From the NCBI RefSeq assembly GCF_026213295.1, contig NC_079419.1, positions 14,076,990 to 14,140,989 on the forward strand: DNA of 64,000 nt, given 5' to 3'. The stretch is from Gadus chalcogrammus. Its lineage: Eukaryota > Chordata > Actinopteri > Gadiformes > Gadidae. Below the pieces are notes generated by a model. That model ran no database searches. It was not told where the DNA came from and worked only from the letters and a program-made list of their open reading frames with translations. A program made the position numbers and the translations under genes. Positions 1 to 12,400 of the stretch are shown in pieces (position 1 is the first letter of the stretch; each line of letters starts with the position of its first letter).

Positions 1-1261
1 GGTACTCCAACCATTTATACAGATGTATTTTCGAACATATAGATAGATTGAAGGATGGATAGATAATATTTATTTAAGAAGGTAATCAAAATATACTAAA
101 TAAATTTGAAAATATAAATGTTGCCGGTTCAACTTGAAGTGAAGGCATACTGTTACGACCAGAGGACAGGTTAGAGGCAAAGCCAGAGAGGAGAAGAACA
201 TACAGCAAAAGCTTGCCAGTGTCAACATTTAATGTACCTTTCAGATAAAAATAGAAAATTCTGAGAGGCCGCACTTCCAAGGCGACCCCATTTACTGATC
301 AATCAGAAGATAGGATGACACTCTTTCATCGACCGAGCGGAAGATTACGAGATGGACGATGAGTCTGAGAGCGCCTTTGTTAACGGTTTCCCAGGATCCT
401 TTAGGCATACATAGGATCTCTGATTGGCCTTTGTTGTTCCTGGTGCCATGGTGATTGTTGGTCATGATTGCCAAGATGATGGTGGCTGTCATGGAGTGAT
501 TGTGTGTGTGAAAGGGCCTATTGTGGATAATGCTATATTAGCTGTTGATGAAATGAGATTTTTTCCCAGGTCTGGAGAAGGACAGAAATGTGGGTTGATT
601 GTATGTCGTCGACTGGAACAGATGTAGGGAAGATGATGTGACAGCGACGGTGCCTTCTAGTTTTGTCAGACATGGTTACACTGTCTTTTATTTGAGCTAG
701 CTTGCACCAGGAGATGTATGCCTACTGTAAAAAAATTTAGCCGATGCTGTATGTCGCTTACTCACTTGTTTTCCCTCCAGAATAGACCCCTAAATAATTC
801 CTGAATCAGTATTCAGATGGTGTACACTTTTAACATCTGGAGTAGAATGATGAGGCAACGTTTTATCCGCAACACTTTGTTGGAAGTTGTTGACTAGACA
901 AAAATAAGTTTGGTCTTGTTGAAAGTCCATCCTGTTATTCCAAACATGTTCTTCCTGTTAGGCAAACGCCGTACCTTCCGCTCACGTTTCATTTTATTGC
1001 ATGTCAGTGTAACACTGTACCTGTTGGTGACCCACTATATATCCTGTCACACTGTCCTTCCTGTTGTGTCACCCTATACCTCATCTTGGTGGTCGATGTA
1101 GGCCTACCTCCTGTTCTTGTCACATGTACTCCCTAGTTCTACAATGTACAGCCATCTTAGTGCGACACTGTTCTTCCTGGACACTTAACACTGCACTTCC
1201 TGTTGGTGGTACACAGTACTTCCTGATGTTTCATTGCACAATCACGTCATTGCTACGCCGT
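1..1261. other. Intronic sequence upstream of the cadherin exon
   Basis: I see no convincing exon here. The stretch is AT-rich at first. From about 1000 it contains increasingly regular diverged copies of a CTTCCTG-containing unit that leads into the minisatellite at 1262. It is presumed to be part of the last intron of the cadherin gene whose last exon begins at 1912. Confidence 0.5.
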
Positions 1262-1890
1262 ACTTCCTGTTCCCTTAACGCCATACTTCCTGTTCCCTTA
1301 ACGCTGGGCTTCCTGTTCCCTTAACGCCGTACTTCCTGTTCCCTTAACGCCGTACTTCCTGTTCCCTTGACGCTGTGCTTCCTGTTCCCTTGACGCTGTG
1401 CTTCCTGTTCCCTTGACGCTGTGCTTCCTGTTCCCTTAACGCCGTGCTTCCTGGTCCCTTGACACTGTGCTTCCTGTTCCCTTGACACTGTGCTTCCTGG
1501 TCCCTTGACGCTGTGCCTCCTGTTCCCTTAAGGCTGTGCTTCCTGTTCCCTTGACGCTGTGCTTCCTGTTCCCTTGACACTGTGCTTCCTGGTCCCTTGA
1601 CGCTGTGCTTCCTGGTCCCTTGACGCTGTGCTTCCTGTTCCCTTGACGCTGTGCTTCCTGTTCCCTTGACGCTGTGCCTCCTGGTCCCTTGACGCTGTGC
1701 CTCCTGTTCCCTTGACGCTGTGCTTCCTGGTCCCTTGACGCTGTGCTTCCTGGTCCCTTGACGCTGTGCTTCCTGGTCCCTTGACGCTGTGCTTCCTGGT
1801 CCCTTGACGCTGTGCTTCCTGGTCCCTTGACGCTGTGCTTCCTGGTCCCTTGACACGGTGCTTCCTGTTTCCTTGACGCTGTGCTTCCTG
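1262..1890. repeat. 23-bp minisatellite, about 27 copies
   Basis: A tandem array with a unit close to CTTCCTGKTCCCTTGACGCTG plus TG, 23 bp long. Variants alternate GTT/GGT and ACGCTG/ACACTG. It lies in the last intron of the cadherin gene and stops about 20 bp before the splice acceptor at 1910-1911. On the plus strand the array is pyrimidine-rich, so it may serve as an extended polypyrimidine region. The long minus-strand open frames through it are artefacts of a 23-bp period read in all three frames. Confidence 0.9.
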
Positions 1891-1911
1891 TGACCCTCCC
1901 GGTCCCTGTAG

Positions 1912-2552
1912 GTCTGGTCCTGCTGGTCGCCACCGCCAGGCGCAGGAGGAGGAACCCCTTCACCCTGGACGACGACCGCGACGTCCGGGAGAACATCGTC
2001 CGCTACGACGACGAGGGCGGCGGCGAGGAGGACACAGAGGCCTTCGACATGGCGGCGCTCCGACACCTCAACGCCACGCGGGACGGCGAGGGCGCCGGCA
2101 CCCGCCGCTACGACAACGCCCCGGAGCTCTTGACGGCGCGCTACAGAGAGCCGCAACACAACGCCACCGTGGCGATGGCGCCGCCGTCACCGACGCAAGT
2201 CCAGCCTCCGCCGCCGCCGCCGGCACCGGACAACACGGTGTTCCGCGAGTTCATCCTGAGCCGGCTGCTGGAGGCGGACCTGGACTCGGCGGCGCCCCCG
2301 TACGACTCGCTGCAGACCTACGCCTTCGAGGGCAGCGGATCGGCGGCCGAGTCCCTCAGCTCCCTGGAGTCCCCGAGCTCCGAGTCGGAGCACGCCTACG
2401 ACTTCCTGACGGAGTGGGGGGCGGACTTCGGGAAACTGGCGGACCTCTACGGACACAGCGACGGGCGTAGCAGTAAGACTGACTTCCGGTCGCCCAGGCT
2501 AGTGGTGGGGGAACCAGGGGGGGCGGAGCCAACCGTCCCACTGAGACGGTAG
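1912..2552 (+). CDS. Classical cadherin, last exon (membrane-proximal and cytoplasmic tail)
   Basis: This is the 3' terminal exon of a classical cadherin, a calcium-dependent cell adhesion protein. The acceptor is CCCTGTAG at 1904-1911 and the frame enters in phase 1. About 213 residues are encoded. The end of the membrane segment and the RRRRR stop-transfer run come first. The p120-catenin binding core follows (YDDEGGGEEDTEAFD). The beta-catenin binding region contains APPYDSLQTYAFEG and ESLSSLES, then the WG and LADLYG endings typical of the family. The tail looks like type II cadherins (CDH7/CDH22/CDH24 group), but I cannot name the paralogue. A proline run sits between the two catenin sites, and the C-terminal extension after LADLYG is about 30 residues longer than usual. 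All extracellular exons lie outside the window. Stop TAG at 2550-2552. Confidence 0.9.
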
Positions 2553-2995
2553 ACGGAGGGACACCGGGGGAGGGGGGGAAACCCCCGTTGGGAGAGTGTT
2601 GGGGTTGTCAGAAGAACACCATACGTAAGTTTACTTCACTGAGAGAGGAAGAATAAATTCCGTCTGTCAGAACGCGTTGGAAGGGAGAAGGAGGGAATTG
2701 ACACGGAGGTCAACTGATTTCTGTGGGTTTCTGTTCCATATAAAAAACTGTTTATAATCTGACCCACAACTAAGACACTTGCACTGGGAAAATCGATAAA
2801 TCTCTGGAAATTTAACTAAAAATAACCTTGATTGTACATTCATCATTCCAGATGTATTTTGACATTATTCTAATGAAACAAATGTAGGCAGAGTTATACA
2901 AACTGTTTGGTATATTAGTCTGTGGTCTTTAATTCCTAACTTGAAAATGTTCCTCTACCTCAAAATTCCCCCAATTTCTTGTATATTAGCACTGG
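2553..2995 (+). other. Cadherin 3' untranslated region and flank
   Basis: No gene is seen. It starts with a G-rich stretch after the stop codon. A possible polyadenylation signal AATAAA lies near 2652. The six bases CACTGG at 2990-2995 are the left target-site duplication of the adjoining transposon. Confidence 0.5.
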
Positions 2996-3376
2996 TATGG
3001 AAGTAAATCTGTGCCATCGGGTTTTGAAAATAAAAACACATTGAATTATAAGCACTGAATATTTATGCATTGAAATAACCTATCTGAATTTTTTGCCTCT
3101 GAATTTAACTCTTTACATTTTCAATATATCATATTCACCTTCATTTTTCAATGTTAAAAAATTCAACGTTAAAAAATGCAACGTTAAAATATTCAACTCA
3201 AATATTTTCAGCGTCCAAAAATTCAGTCCGCCAAAGTCACTATCAAAATTCAACGTACGAAATTCAGTGTTAACATCCGGGGACCCAAGAAAGAGCAATC
3301 GATCCTAGATGCTAGATCGCGGTCAAACGAGTGGTCGCGTCATTCGGGTCAAAGGAAAAAACTAACAACCACAACG

Positions 3377-3737
3377 ATGGAGTTTGGGGGATTTATCAAT
3401 GTTTATTTTGAGCTTGGCCTCAAATATTCGGACATCAAATCAATACTTGCCAGTAGGCACGCCTTCCACATAAGTGAAAGACATCTGAAGAGAAGAGATA
3501 CTGCGAGATAGGGGACACTCTCGCCGCAAGGCGTACTCTGACCTGTCGGTCCTGGTGGATTTTATTAGCGACCAACTGCAGTACTCTGGACAGCTTCACG
3601 GGTACCGATGGATGTACGCTAAATGCAGGGAGCATGGACTGCGTGTGAGGAAAGAGGATGTGCGGTTGTTGTTGAAAGAGCTCGATCCCAGAGGAGTGTC
3701 ACGAAGGCTAGCGAGACGTCTCAGACGACGAAACTAA
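3377..3737 (+). pseudogene. Transposase N-terminal fragment (IS3/integrase-like), frameshifted
   Basis: An ATG at 3377 opens a frame (MEFGGFINVYFELGLKYSD) that stops at a TAG near 3509. Continuity resumes in another frame from about 3500 to a stop at 3735-3737, so a small indel has broken it. The second part reads HGYRWMYAKCREHGLRV followed by VRLLLKELDPRGV. This resembles the helix-turn-helix (HTH_21-type) segment that precedes the DDE integrase core in IS3-family transposases and in the integrase-like proteins of fish transposons. The catalytic core expected next is absent: the frame ends shortly after a run of arginines. It is a dead gene fragment in the left half of the element. Confidence 0.7.
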
Positions 3738-3771
3738 CTAGTTAATAATAGATAGTCTACATAATAATACA

Positions 3772-4025
3772 ACTAGTATTACTTTTCATACCCTAACATG
3801 TTTTGATTGTAAATGTTCCTGCAGTCTTCTTCTAAATGTCACATGATGTTGCTGTGGTGTCAAGACAGCTGATTTTATACAGGTTTCAGGTCATCCTACT
3901 TGAACCGGCAGGACGACCGCACCCCCTGCTGTATACAATCAGCTGTCTTGACACCACAGCAACATCATGTGACATTAAGAAGAAGACTGCAGGAACTTGT
4001 CATGGTATGAAAAGTAATACTAGTT
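3772..4025. repeat. Long foldback inside the transposon
   Basis: Two arms of roughly 90-110 bases are inverted copies of each other around a spacer of about 50-60 bases. The left arm starts near ACTAGTATTACTTTTCATA and the right arm ends with the complement near 4022. Matching blocks include GATGTTGCTGTGGTGTCAAG on the left and its complement near 3945. Transcribed RNA would form a long hairpin. It lies directly after the broken transposase fragment and may mark the junction where the inner part of the element was inverted. Confidence 0.8.
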
Positions 4026-4787
4026 TGATTACAAGAATAATTAAGTCAATTGTTCTTGAACAAGTACAATTATTCATTCATTAAGTTTTTCATCTAGCTA
4101 ATGTGGCCAGTGAAAAATATGGAGAAAAAAAAAATCAGGAAACAGCACTAAACTTGTTTGGCAATTTTTTGTTTATTCAGAGTTCCACATACGGGATAGC
4201 AATATAGTTACAGTAATAAAAAATCTTCCATTCTCAACAAAAACATGAATAGCGTGTGTTGTCGTTTTTTAACCCCTCTCTCAGTATTTGAAACGACAGG
4301 TTGTAAATGCAGATAATTTCAAAATGCTTTTCTGTCGGTAACATGTCAATATTTGTACTGATTGGCCATCAGAAGTTCAGAGTTCGATAGATACATACAT
4401 TTTTTTGGTCCCATCATTTGAAATCCAATGATATTCTATCATGAAAGACTCAGAATAAGTATTCACATTTAGTTACTGAAGCCAGTTACCTTTTTTGTTA
4501 AATACAATTCTAACTGAAAAAAGTGATACATTTGTTAAAGTAAAGTTCTGAAATTGATACACATTTGATTTACTTTTTACAGGCTTTGTCTATAAAGCCC
4601 CCCCCTCATTTCTGTGTTTCTAAACTATCGTTTAAAGGAATATAGCATTTGCCAAAAGCTAGAGATGTTGAGCTATGACTTTAAAGGAAACTTATAAAGG
4701 AAAAGGACAGCAAGGTGCATTACTTATGTGACCAAAAAATCCTGCCACTTCGAAGCTCAACACAAGACACAACTAAATACGTCTGAC

Positions 4788-5114
4788 CTACACACATGCC
4801 CTGATGGCCTCTCTGAGGTGCATGTACAAATTCACTGCCTGATATGAATCTGTTGCTAGAGTGAGATTGGACTCAGCCATAAAGATGTTGCATAGTTCAT
4901 ATAGATCTGGATCACACGGTTTGGTCTGGCGAAAGATACATTCATTTTTGCACAGTTGAAAATCATAATCTTCAATTGGGGAAAGGAAGTCTCTTGTCCC
5001 ATAGAGTTCAGGTAATGCAAACATCACGTTCGGCTGACCGCTGGGGACGTTAAGGTTTTTCGATGGCCTGATGGTGTGCGTGTTCCAGGCCTGTGCAGTG
5101 TCATCCAACTCATC
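4788..5114 (-). pseudogene. Transposase C-terminal exon, inverted relative to the N-terminal fragment
   Basis: Read on the minus strand, an acceptor (TTTTAACAG) precedes DELDDTAQAWNTHTIRPS. The frame continues with LPELYGTRDFLSPIEDYDFQ, CIFRQTKPCDPDLYELC and LYMHLREAIRA to a TAG at 4788-4790. I recall this arrangement (an ELYG motif, paired cysteines, then LHLREAIR) from the C-termini of integrase-core proteins carried by fish transposons. It faces the opposite way to the N-terminal fragment at 3377, and the catalytic core between them is missing, so the element was internally rearranged. The open frame is intact over 109 codons, which hints at fairly recent activity. Confidence 0.6.
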
Positions 5115-5719
5115 CTGTTAAAAGCAAGAATATAAAAACAGTAAATACATTAAGGAAGAACTATAAATGCATATCCAGGGCTGTTCGCTTATTTTTTTTA
5201 AGTGGTAGCACTGGTGCCAGCAAGCACAAAAATTCAGTAGCATAAAAATAAATTTTGTAGCACAGTGTGAACTTGCATAACCATAACCCTTGCATTTCAC
5301 TCTAATTACCTTTGAGCATGTCATCTTCGTCCATTGGCCCATAGAACAATAATATTAATATCTGTATATTGTTTATCTATACACATAATTATCATAATAA
5401 TGATAAACATTTTTAGAACATTTCCTTTTAATTAAAACCAAACTTTATACATTGAACACAGCCTATTCAATTAATTAGTATACATATTTCTACAATCAGG
5501 ATAAATTAAATAGATAGATTGATGCTTTTGGAGTAGTTCTTCCATGACTTATTTCAAAATGTGTCTATATAGGCTACTGTTGACTGCTCTCAGCTCTCTG
5601 CAGCTGAAGGACAAGATGTGTCCATCCAAAGTGGCGGGTGGACTCAATAACTTAAAGACTACTTTACCCAGTTTGGCGAGTGTTAATTTTGAGCCCTCTA
5701 AGCAGTGTTGTGCATCACT

Positions 5720-5806
5720 TATGGAAGTAAATCTGTGCCATCGGATTTTGAAAATAAAAACCCATTGAATTCTAAGCACTGAATATCTATGCATTGAAAT
5801 AACGTA
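5720..5806 (+). repeat. Extra copy of the transposon end sequence
   Basis: About 87 bases starting TATGGAAGTAAATCTGTGCC repeat the left tip of the surrounding element with a handful of differences (CGGATTTTG in place of CGGGTTTTG, CCCATTGAATTC in place of CACATTGAATTA). No matching right end or flanking duplication was found. It could be the truncated tip of a second family member nested in the first. Confidence 0.75.
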
Positions 5807-7157
5807 ACTCAAAATAAAATGTTTGTATTATTGGATATTTTGAATAATTATTAGCTATTGCATATATAAACCCATGCATAATCCCATTCACAAATATATA
5901 CAAGTTTTAACAATACTTGCTACACTTTTGTAGTTGATGTTATTTATTTAGTTTAATTGATTATTTATGTTTTTTCTTGAAGTGCTATTTTTTTTTACAT
6001 TACATACATTGCACATACTGCACCCCTTGAAATCTTCAATATATACGTTATAAAACAATGTACATGGGGTGAGTAGTGGTGTAAAATAACGTGATTCTGC
6101 AGTGGGAGCATTATTTGATAGAGCCAATTGGTCTATCCACATACTGTGTAACGTGCGATGGTACAGTAGGTCAGGGTTAGCATGAAGGAGACAACATGCG
6201 AGATTCTCCTCACGGTACTTTTAGTATAGGCCTACTATAAGCTTTTCTCCACGGCACTATATTTAACACACAGGTGGAAAGTCCGGGATTCCTGCCTAAA
6301 ACAAATCAGTAACTAAATAACTCATATTAAAAAGGGAGACTTCGATCGTATACAGCTGTTTATTCTAGCCGAGCGAAAGAGCACGCACTTCTTCACTGTA
6401 CGTGAAGAAGAGGGAGGCGCCACCTAGTGGCGCTACATATTATAAACCTGACTGTTACAACTGTACCCCTGAAATCTTCAATAAAGACGTTATAAACCAG
6501 CATCAAAATAGCCCGTTGACTTGCGCTAGCTTAGCTAGCCTAGTCTCCAATGATAAAGAACAGCAAGGCTAACTTGGGAATCAGGCCCTATGTCCAAAAT
6601 TCCGAACTACCCCTATTTTTCCATTCGACGTCCTTCTTATGTACAAGTGTCCGTTAGTATTGTCCATTGCTGAATCTTACAGAAACAACCCATACGAATG
6701 GCATATATATATAGAAAAATGTACTCACCGAAGCACTATTACTGCTGCTGTTGCCGTTGGACATGGCTACATCTGTTTTGTCTGCCCGCGTGAGAGAGTC
6801 AGGTATCCAACGACGCGCACACTCGTTTGACCGCGATCTAGCATCTAGGATCGATTGCTCTTTCTTGGGTCCCCGGATGTTAACACTGAATTTCGTACAC
6901 TGAATTTTGATGGTGACTTTGGCGGACTGAATTTTTGGACGTTGAAAATATTTGAGTTGAATATTTTAACGTTGAATATTTTAACGTTGAATTTTTTAAC
7001 ATTGAAAAATAAAGGTGAATATGATATATTGAAAATGTAAAGAGTTAAATTCAGAGGCAAAAAATTCAGATAGGTTATTTCAATGCATAAATATTCAGTG
7101 CTTATAATTCAATGTGTTTTTATTTTCAAAACCCGATGGCACAGATTTACTTCCATA

Positions 7158-8237
7158 CACTGGCCATATTTACACTTCACCTATTTTCCATATGCCATGC
7201 TGTGACATCCGTTTTCAAAATCATCATGTGTACAAAGTCGCCCCAGAACGTTAACAATCGAATTAGCATTTCCAGCTAGCTTTACCGGCTTTGGCATAGG
7301 ACATTTTTGTTGGATTGCTTGTTGGTGTGATATTTTAATGTCAGTTACAAACTGTTGTTCATATCTTAATGTTTGTTAGTTTTTTTATATTGTAAAGGAA
7401 ACATCAAAGCTTCGTGTATTAAGTGTGTGTAATATGCCAAGTAAATTCTGACACTGAATCTAGATGATGATAAAGACAGTAATGTTTTACTGTTTTGTTT
7501 CAAGTTTCCAGATGTATTTGTCATGTACACAGTTTTACAGCTACCATCTGAATAGAAATAGTTGTGAAACAATTCATCGTATTAAACAATTATCTAATTA
7601 AACAATAAGATACAAAGAAAATAATAACAATACAATTATATGGCATACTGTAGGAAACAAAGTATAAACGTATCAAAATGAAATAATGGTATGACGTTCT
7701 CCATTACAATATACAAGAAAGAAAATGTAAGCACGGTGGCCAATGTCCGACAAAGGTCATGATACCTTTTCAAATTGAGCTCGCCTCTGCACAAAAGTAC
7801 CAACGACTTCCTCCTCCTGTGTCCTTACTGACATCTAGTGGTGAAAAGTAAGTTCAGCGGTGCTTCTCGTAGTTTATGTGCGTTCATTCCAGTTAACTGC
7901 CAACGGATGTGTGGCGTGTGCTTCCATCAACGCTACAGACTCAGAGTTGAGCACACATCCCGCCAAGACAAATATATCTAGTTGTAGGTTTTTTGAAAAC
8001 ATGCCGGAAATAAATTAGCATTCCACAGTGCAGTAATTTACCTAGCGGCGTTTTAGGGTGGCTATACTTTTATTTTGAAAGCAGTGCCCACAGCTCCCGG
8101 AAGTGTTCGAGTAGTGCGTGTCGCTGGCTGCTGTATACATCCACGGTGTGTAGTATAGTAGTGGACTGGACTGCCGGCCGGGTCTGGACAAGCATTCACT
8201 TAACAGTCTTTATGTGGCCGTGACTCAACGATCAACC
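7158..8237. other. Intergenic region and dnajc1 upstream sequence
   Basis: No coding exon is seen. The first six bases (CACTGG, 7158-7163) are the right target-site duplication of the transposon. The part from about 8040 to 8237 becomes GC-rich and leads into the dnajc1 start, so the promoter and 5' untranslated region probably lie there. No clear TATA box was identified. Confidence 0.5.
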
Positions 8238-9022
8238 ATGTTCTTATTCCCGCCCGGTCGATCGCTACTCTTTTTATCGTGTGTTTTTTATAGTGTTTTA
8301 TCTCCTGTGGCTTCGTGGGACACCGACCTAGAGCTCTTTGATCTGGTGGAAGAAATCCCACAGACCTTCTACCAGTTCCTCTCCGTGGACAAGGTAGGGT
8401 CCAGTCAGTGTGCCGCGGAATGGCCGCCCTACATTGGTGTCTCTGTAGCCGGGTCATATTAAAGATTTAAGTTACTCCATCGGTCCAACATTCCCGTTAC
8501 GCGGGCTACGGCGTTGAATAAACAGCAGAGTACAGTGCGTCTCTGCTGTGCATTCGGCTATAGGATAGCCTATGCCACGCACGCTAAACCCGGCGCACGT
8601 CCGCAGACAGCTGTTGGCTTCCCGCGGCACTGGCACGTATGGATCATAATTAATAGGGCCTGATGTTTCATATTAAACCATTAATCCATTAGTTAACAGA
8701 TTGAAAAAAGTCGGTAGAAAATTCTGATTCTTCTTCCGCCTGGAAGATACTATGACATATTTCCGACACCATACATTTCCGCTTCTCATAAATATGACTC
8801 GGAGGTAACATGCAGGTGTTAATTGGCCTTGGTTGATCTGTGTCTCTCTCTGTCTCCCCTTTATTGCGCTTTCTCCCTCCCTCCCTCTGGGTTACCGTAG
8901 GATGCCACGCCGGTGGAAATCAAGAAGGCCTACCGGCGTCTCACGCTCACCCTCCATCCAGATAAGAACAAGGATGAGAACGCAGAGAGCCAGTTCAGAC
9001 AAGTAGGAGTTGTCTCCCATCA

Positions 9023-9088
<66 letters not shown>

Positions 9089-9390
9089 CTTCAGTATACT
9101 ATACACTTCTTGAGTATACTATACACTTACCATGCCATGCTGTGTCTTTTATTAACGTGTACCCTGTCTCCATGGGAACACTGGTGTGTGTTTGGTCCTG
9201 CAGTTATTTTTTTTGGCATTATGTTCTGTGTGTTTGTTTTGGTTGTGTGTGTTTGGTTCTGTAGTGTTTACTGTCTGTTTGCTTCCTGAGGAGCGTGTGG
9301 GTGTGTTGACTTAGTTATGTTTGTTTGTTTTCCTGTCAGCTGGTGGGAATCTATGAAGTCCTGAAGGATGAGGAGAGGAGAATGAGGTAA

Positions 9391-9486
<96 letters not shown>

Positions 9487-12400
9487 CCTCCTCCGGTGTG
9501 TGTGGTACCCAGGGGTCTGACTGGATCATGTGACGTGGCTCCAGGTACGATGACATCCTGGTGAACGGCCTGCCGGACTGGAAGCACCCATTCACCCTGT
9601 ACCGCCGGGTGAGGAAGATGAGCAACGCAGAGCTGGGCTTCCTCCTCTTCCTCATCCTCACCGTTGGACACTACGCCATCATCTGGTCCGTCTACCTGGA
9701 GAAACAGCTGGTAAGCCCCCCCCTTTTTTAATTAAACTACTAAGAACACACCCCCTTTAAATAAACAGCAGATAACCACACCCCCTTTTGATTGAACAGG
9801 CTGCTAACCCCACACTTTTTATATCAAACAGAAAACACCCCATTTCATCAACTGCTGATGACCCCTCCCCCTCTTAATTAATCATGATAACCCCACCCCT
9901 TTAATTAAACAGCTTTTGTAAAGTTAACCAAACTTCAAACTTTGTACCTTTTTGTTCAGGATGAAATGCTGAGCAATAAGAGGAAGAAGGAGAAGAAGAA
10001 AAAGACGAACTCCAAGCCGTGTGAGGAGCCCAGGTGCGTTAACGTCCAACCTTTTGACCCTTGACTAGCGTCTATCATGTGATGTCGCGGTGTTGTCATA
10101 GCTCATGGGGCTCTTTCTGATTTGCCGTCTGCAGGGATCAGGACCGCCCCAATTGGCAGGACATCCTTCCTCTGAAGCTCAGCATCTGGCTCTACCTATC
10201 AATCAAATCACTGCCCCAGACCATCCAGGTCAACCTCCCACTTACTGTCTGTCTTTCTGAGTGTCTGTTGGTTTGTCTCGCTGTATGTTCAATGCCTGTC
10301 TTGATATCTGTCTGCTAGTCTGACTGACTGACTGACTGACTGACTGACTGACTGACTGATCACCTGCTGTGTATGTGTGTTTGGTAGGAAGTGAAGCAGT
10401 ACTACGAAGACCACAAAGAGATGAAGATGAGAGCGAAGCAGGAGGAGGAGGAGATGGCTGAGCAAGAATCTGCTCCTCGTAAGACACCGGCGATTCACTT
10501 GTACATTGCTTTTAGATTCACTCCTTCATCCCTTTGGATTCACTCCTTCATCAGCCAATCACCAGAACCCCACAGCAAAAACAAAAACAGTTCATTGAGA
10601 GCACTATATTCTATTCGGGAAAGTTTTGAACGTGTGTTTTTGCTCTGGAACGAATCTGTCCCGGCCATTGACACGACACGACCTCCCTTCCTGTAGGGGA
10701 GAAGCGTCCCAAGGTGAAGAAGGTGAAGGTGGAGTTCCCGGTGTACGAGGCCCCGGCGGCGGACGGCCTGTACCAGGTGTGCCCCACGGCCTCCATCCAG
10801 GAGGTGGAGGACCAGCTGGACGACTGGCTGGACAACCGCAAGAGCAAGAAAAAGGTACCAGTCTCCCCTGGTCCAAAACTGATGGTCCAAAACTGATGGG
10901 GGAAGTAAGTGGATCCTTAGTGATTCCAAGCCCTCCACCCCAGTAGCTTCCATGGGGGCATTGAAAGACTTTGTTGGTCATTGTCAGAGCAATACAACTA
11001 AAAGGACCATGTCAAATATTTCTATTTGTTGAATGGGATTCAGGTGTACATGAGACATTGTGAAGGGGCTGTGGGGGTACATACGACAAAACGGTTGGGA
11101 AATTGCTAAATAATAAAATACTGCTGTAATGGCAATTTATGTTGAAGTAAGTTATCCATTTTTGTGTGTTTTTGTGTGTCAGGCTCCAGAGTGGTCCGAC
11201 GAGGACATCAGCCTCCTCAGCAGGAACATGGTGAAGTTCCCTGGAGGAACGCCCGGTCGCTGGGAGAAGATCGCCCACGAGCTGGGAAGATCCGTCGCTG
11301 ACGTGAGGAGACCGTGTTGATCTAGACGCCCGCCGTACTAGCAGGGCTGCAGCTCCGCTACTCCTTAGTCTGATCGTGAAGTTATAATGTTTAAGACGAG
11401 CCACATTCACTTTAAGACGAGCCACATTCACTTAAGTCGAGCAAAATTCACTTTAAGACGAGCAACATTCACTTTAAGATGAGCAACATTCACTTAAGAC
11501 AAGCCACGTTCACTTGCAGACAAGAGGAGTCAAATGATGATAAAGTATCGTTAATCCATCATCAGCCATCATGGGCTGTAACCTGGTCAGTAGATGTAAA
11601 AGGAGTGCGTCTGTGGTTGGCTGAAGTACTCCGAGATGTGGGTTTGCTTGGTGTGATAATCCTAGGTTGTGTTCGCTTTCTCTCCAGGTGACCACAAAAG
11701 TAAAGCAAGTCAAAGACTGTGTGACCAACACTACAGGTAAAATAAATGTTAATCATAATAATAATGAAAACCTTAAATGTTACTTTTTGTGGGAAATTCC
11801 CTAACTATTACAATGAGTGCACATTTGGAGCGAAATCTAAATCTCTACCTGCCTATTGGCTTACCGCACTGACTCTGTGATGTCCCTCATGGTCACCGAT
11901 CGTTGTCCCCAGGGCTGGTGAAGCTGTCGGAGCTGAAGAGCGGCCAGTCCTCCAAGGCGACCACTGCTGGCTGTGTTGCAGACAGCATAATGACCCAGCG
12001 GGATGCCCCGCCCACCACCAGCCCCGCCCCCAAACCCAGCCCCAAACCCGCCCCCACCCCCAAACCCGCCCCCACCCCCAAACCCACCCCCACCCCCACT
12101 GCCTCCGCCGTGACCCCACCTCAGGGAGAGGAGGAGGGGGAGCAGGAGGGACAGGTCCTCAGGAGGAGGTCCAAAAAGGCTGGAGGTGGAGGAGGAGGTG
12201 GAGGAGGAGGTGGAGGAGGAGGAGGTGGAGGAGGCACGAACGGGGAGTCGAGGGTGAAGTCGAGGCGGCAGCGGGACTTTGACCCGACGGCCGTGGATGA
12301 GGAGGAGGAGGAGGAGAAGCAGCAGAAGCGGGAGGAGGCGCAGCAGGAGCCCGAGGAGCAGAAGGAGAGCGTGTGGACGCAGAACCAGCAGAAGCTCCTG

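Larger units (their letters stand above)
2996..7157. mobile_element. DNA transposon with long terminal inverted repeats, probably IS3EU-like, defective
   Basis: The two ends are inverted copies of one another over about 340 bp (2996-3335 against about 6815-7157). The outer tips are TATGGAAGTAAATCTG at the left and its reverse complement ending CCATA at the right. Both tips are directly flanked by the same six bases, CACTGG (2990-2995 and 7158-7163), which is a perfect target-site duplication. A 6-bp duplication with TA-starting tips and an IS3-like transposase fragment inside fits the eukaryotic IS3EU superfamily; that assignment is from memory and inference. Inside are two broken pieces of transposase in opposite orientations, a long foldback, a third copy of the end sequence at 5720, and AT-rich filler. 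The element cannot encode an intact transposase. It could instead be a composite of two related copies. Confidence 0.8.

Noticed and set aside
1344..2159. Long minus-strand open frames (271 and 186 residues) over the minisatellite
   Set aside because: They are the translation of a 23-bp tandem repeat (a period that is not a multiple of three leaves frames open) and overlap the cadherin exon on the other strand.
3836..4084. 82-residue open frame in the transposon
   Set aside because: It runs through the two arms of a foldback; the protein has no recognisable feature.
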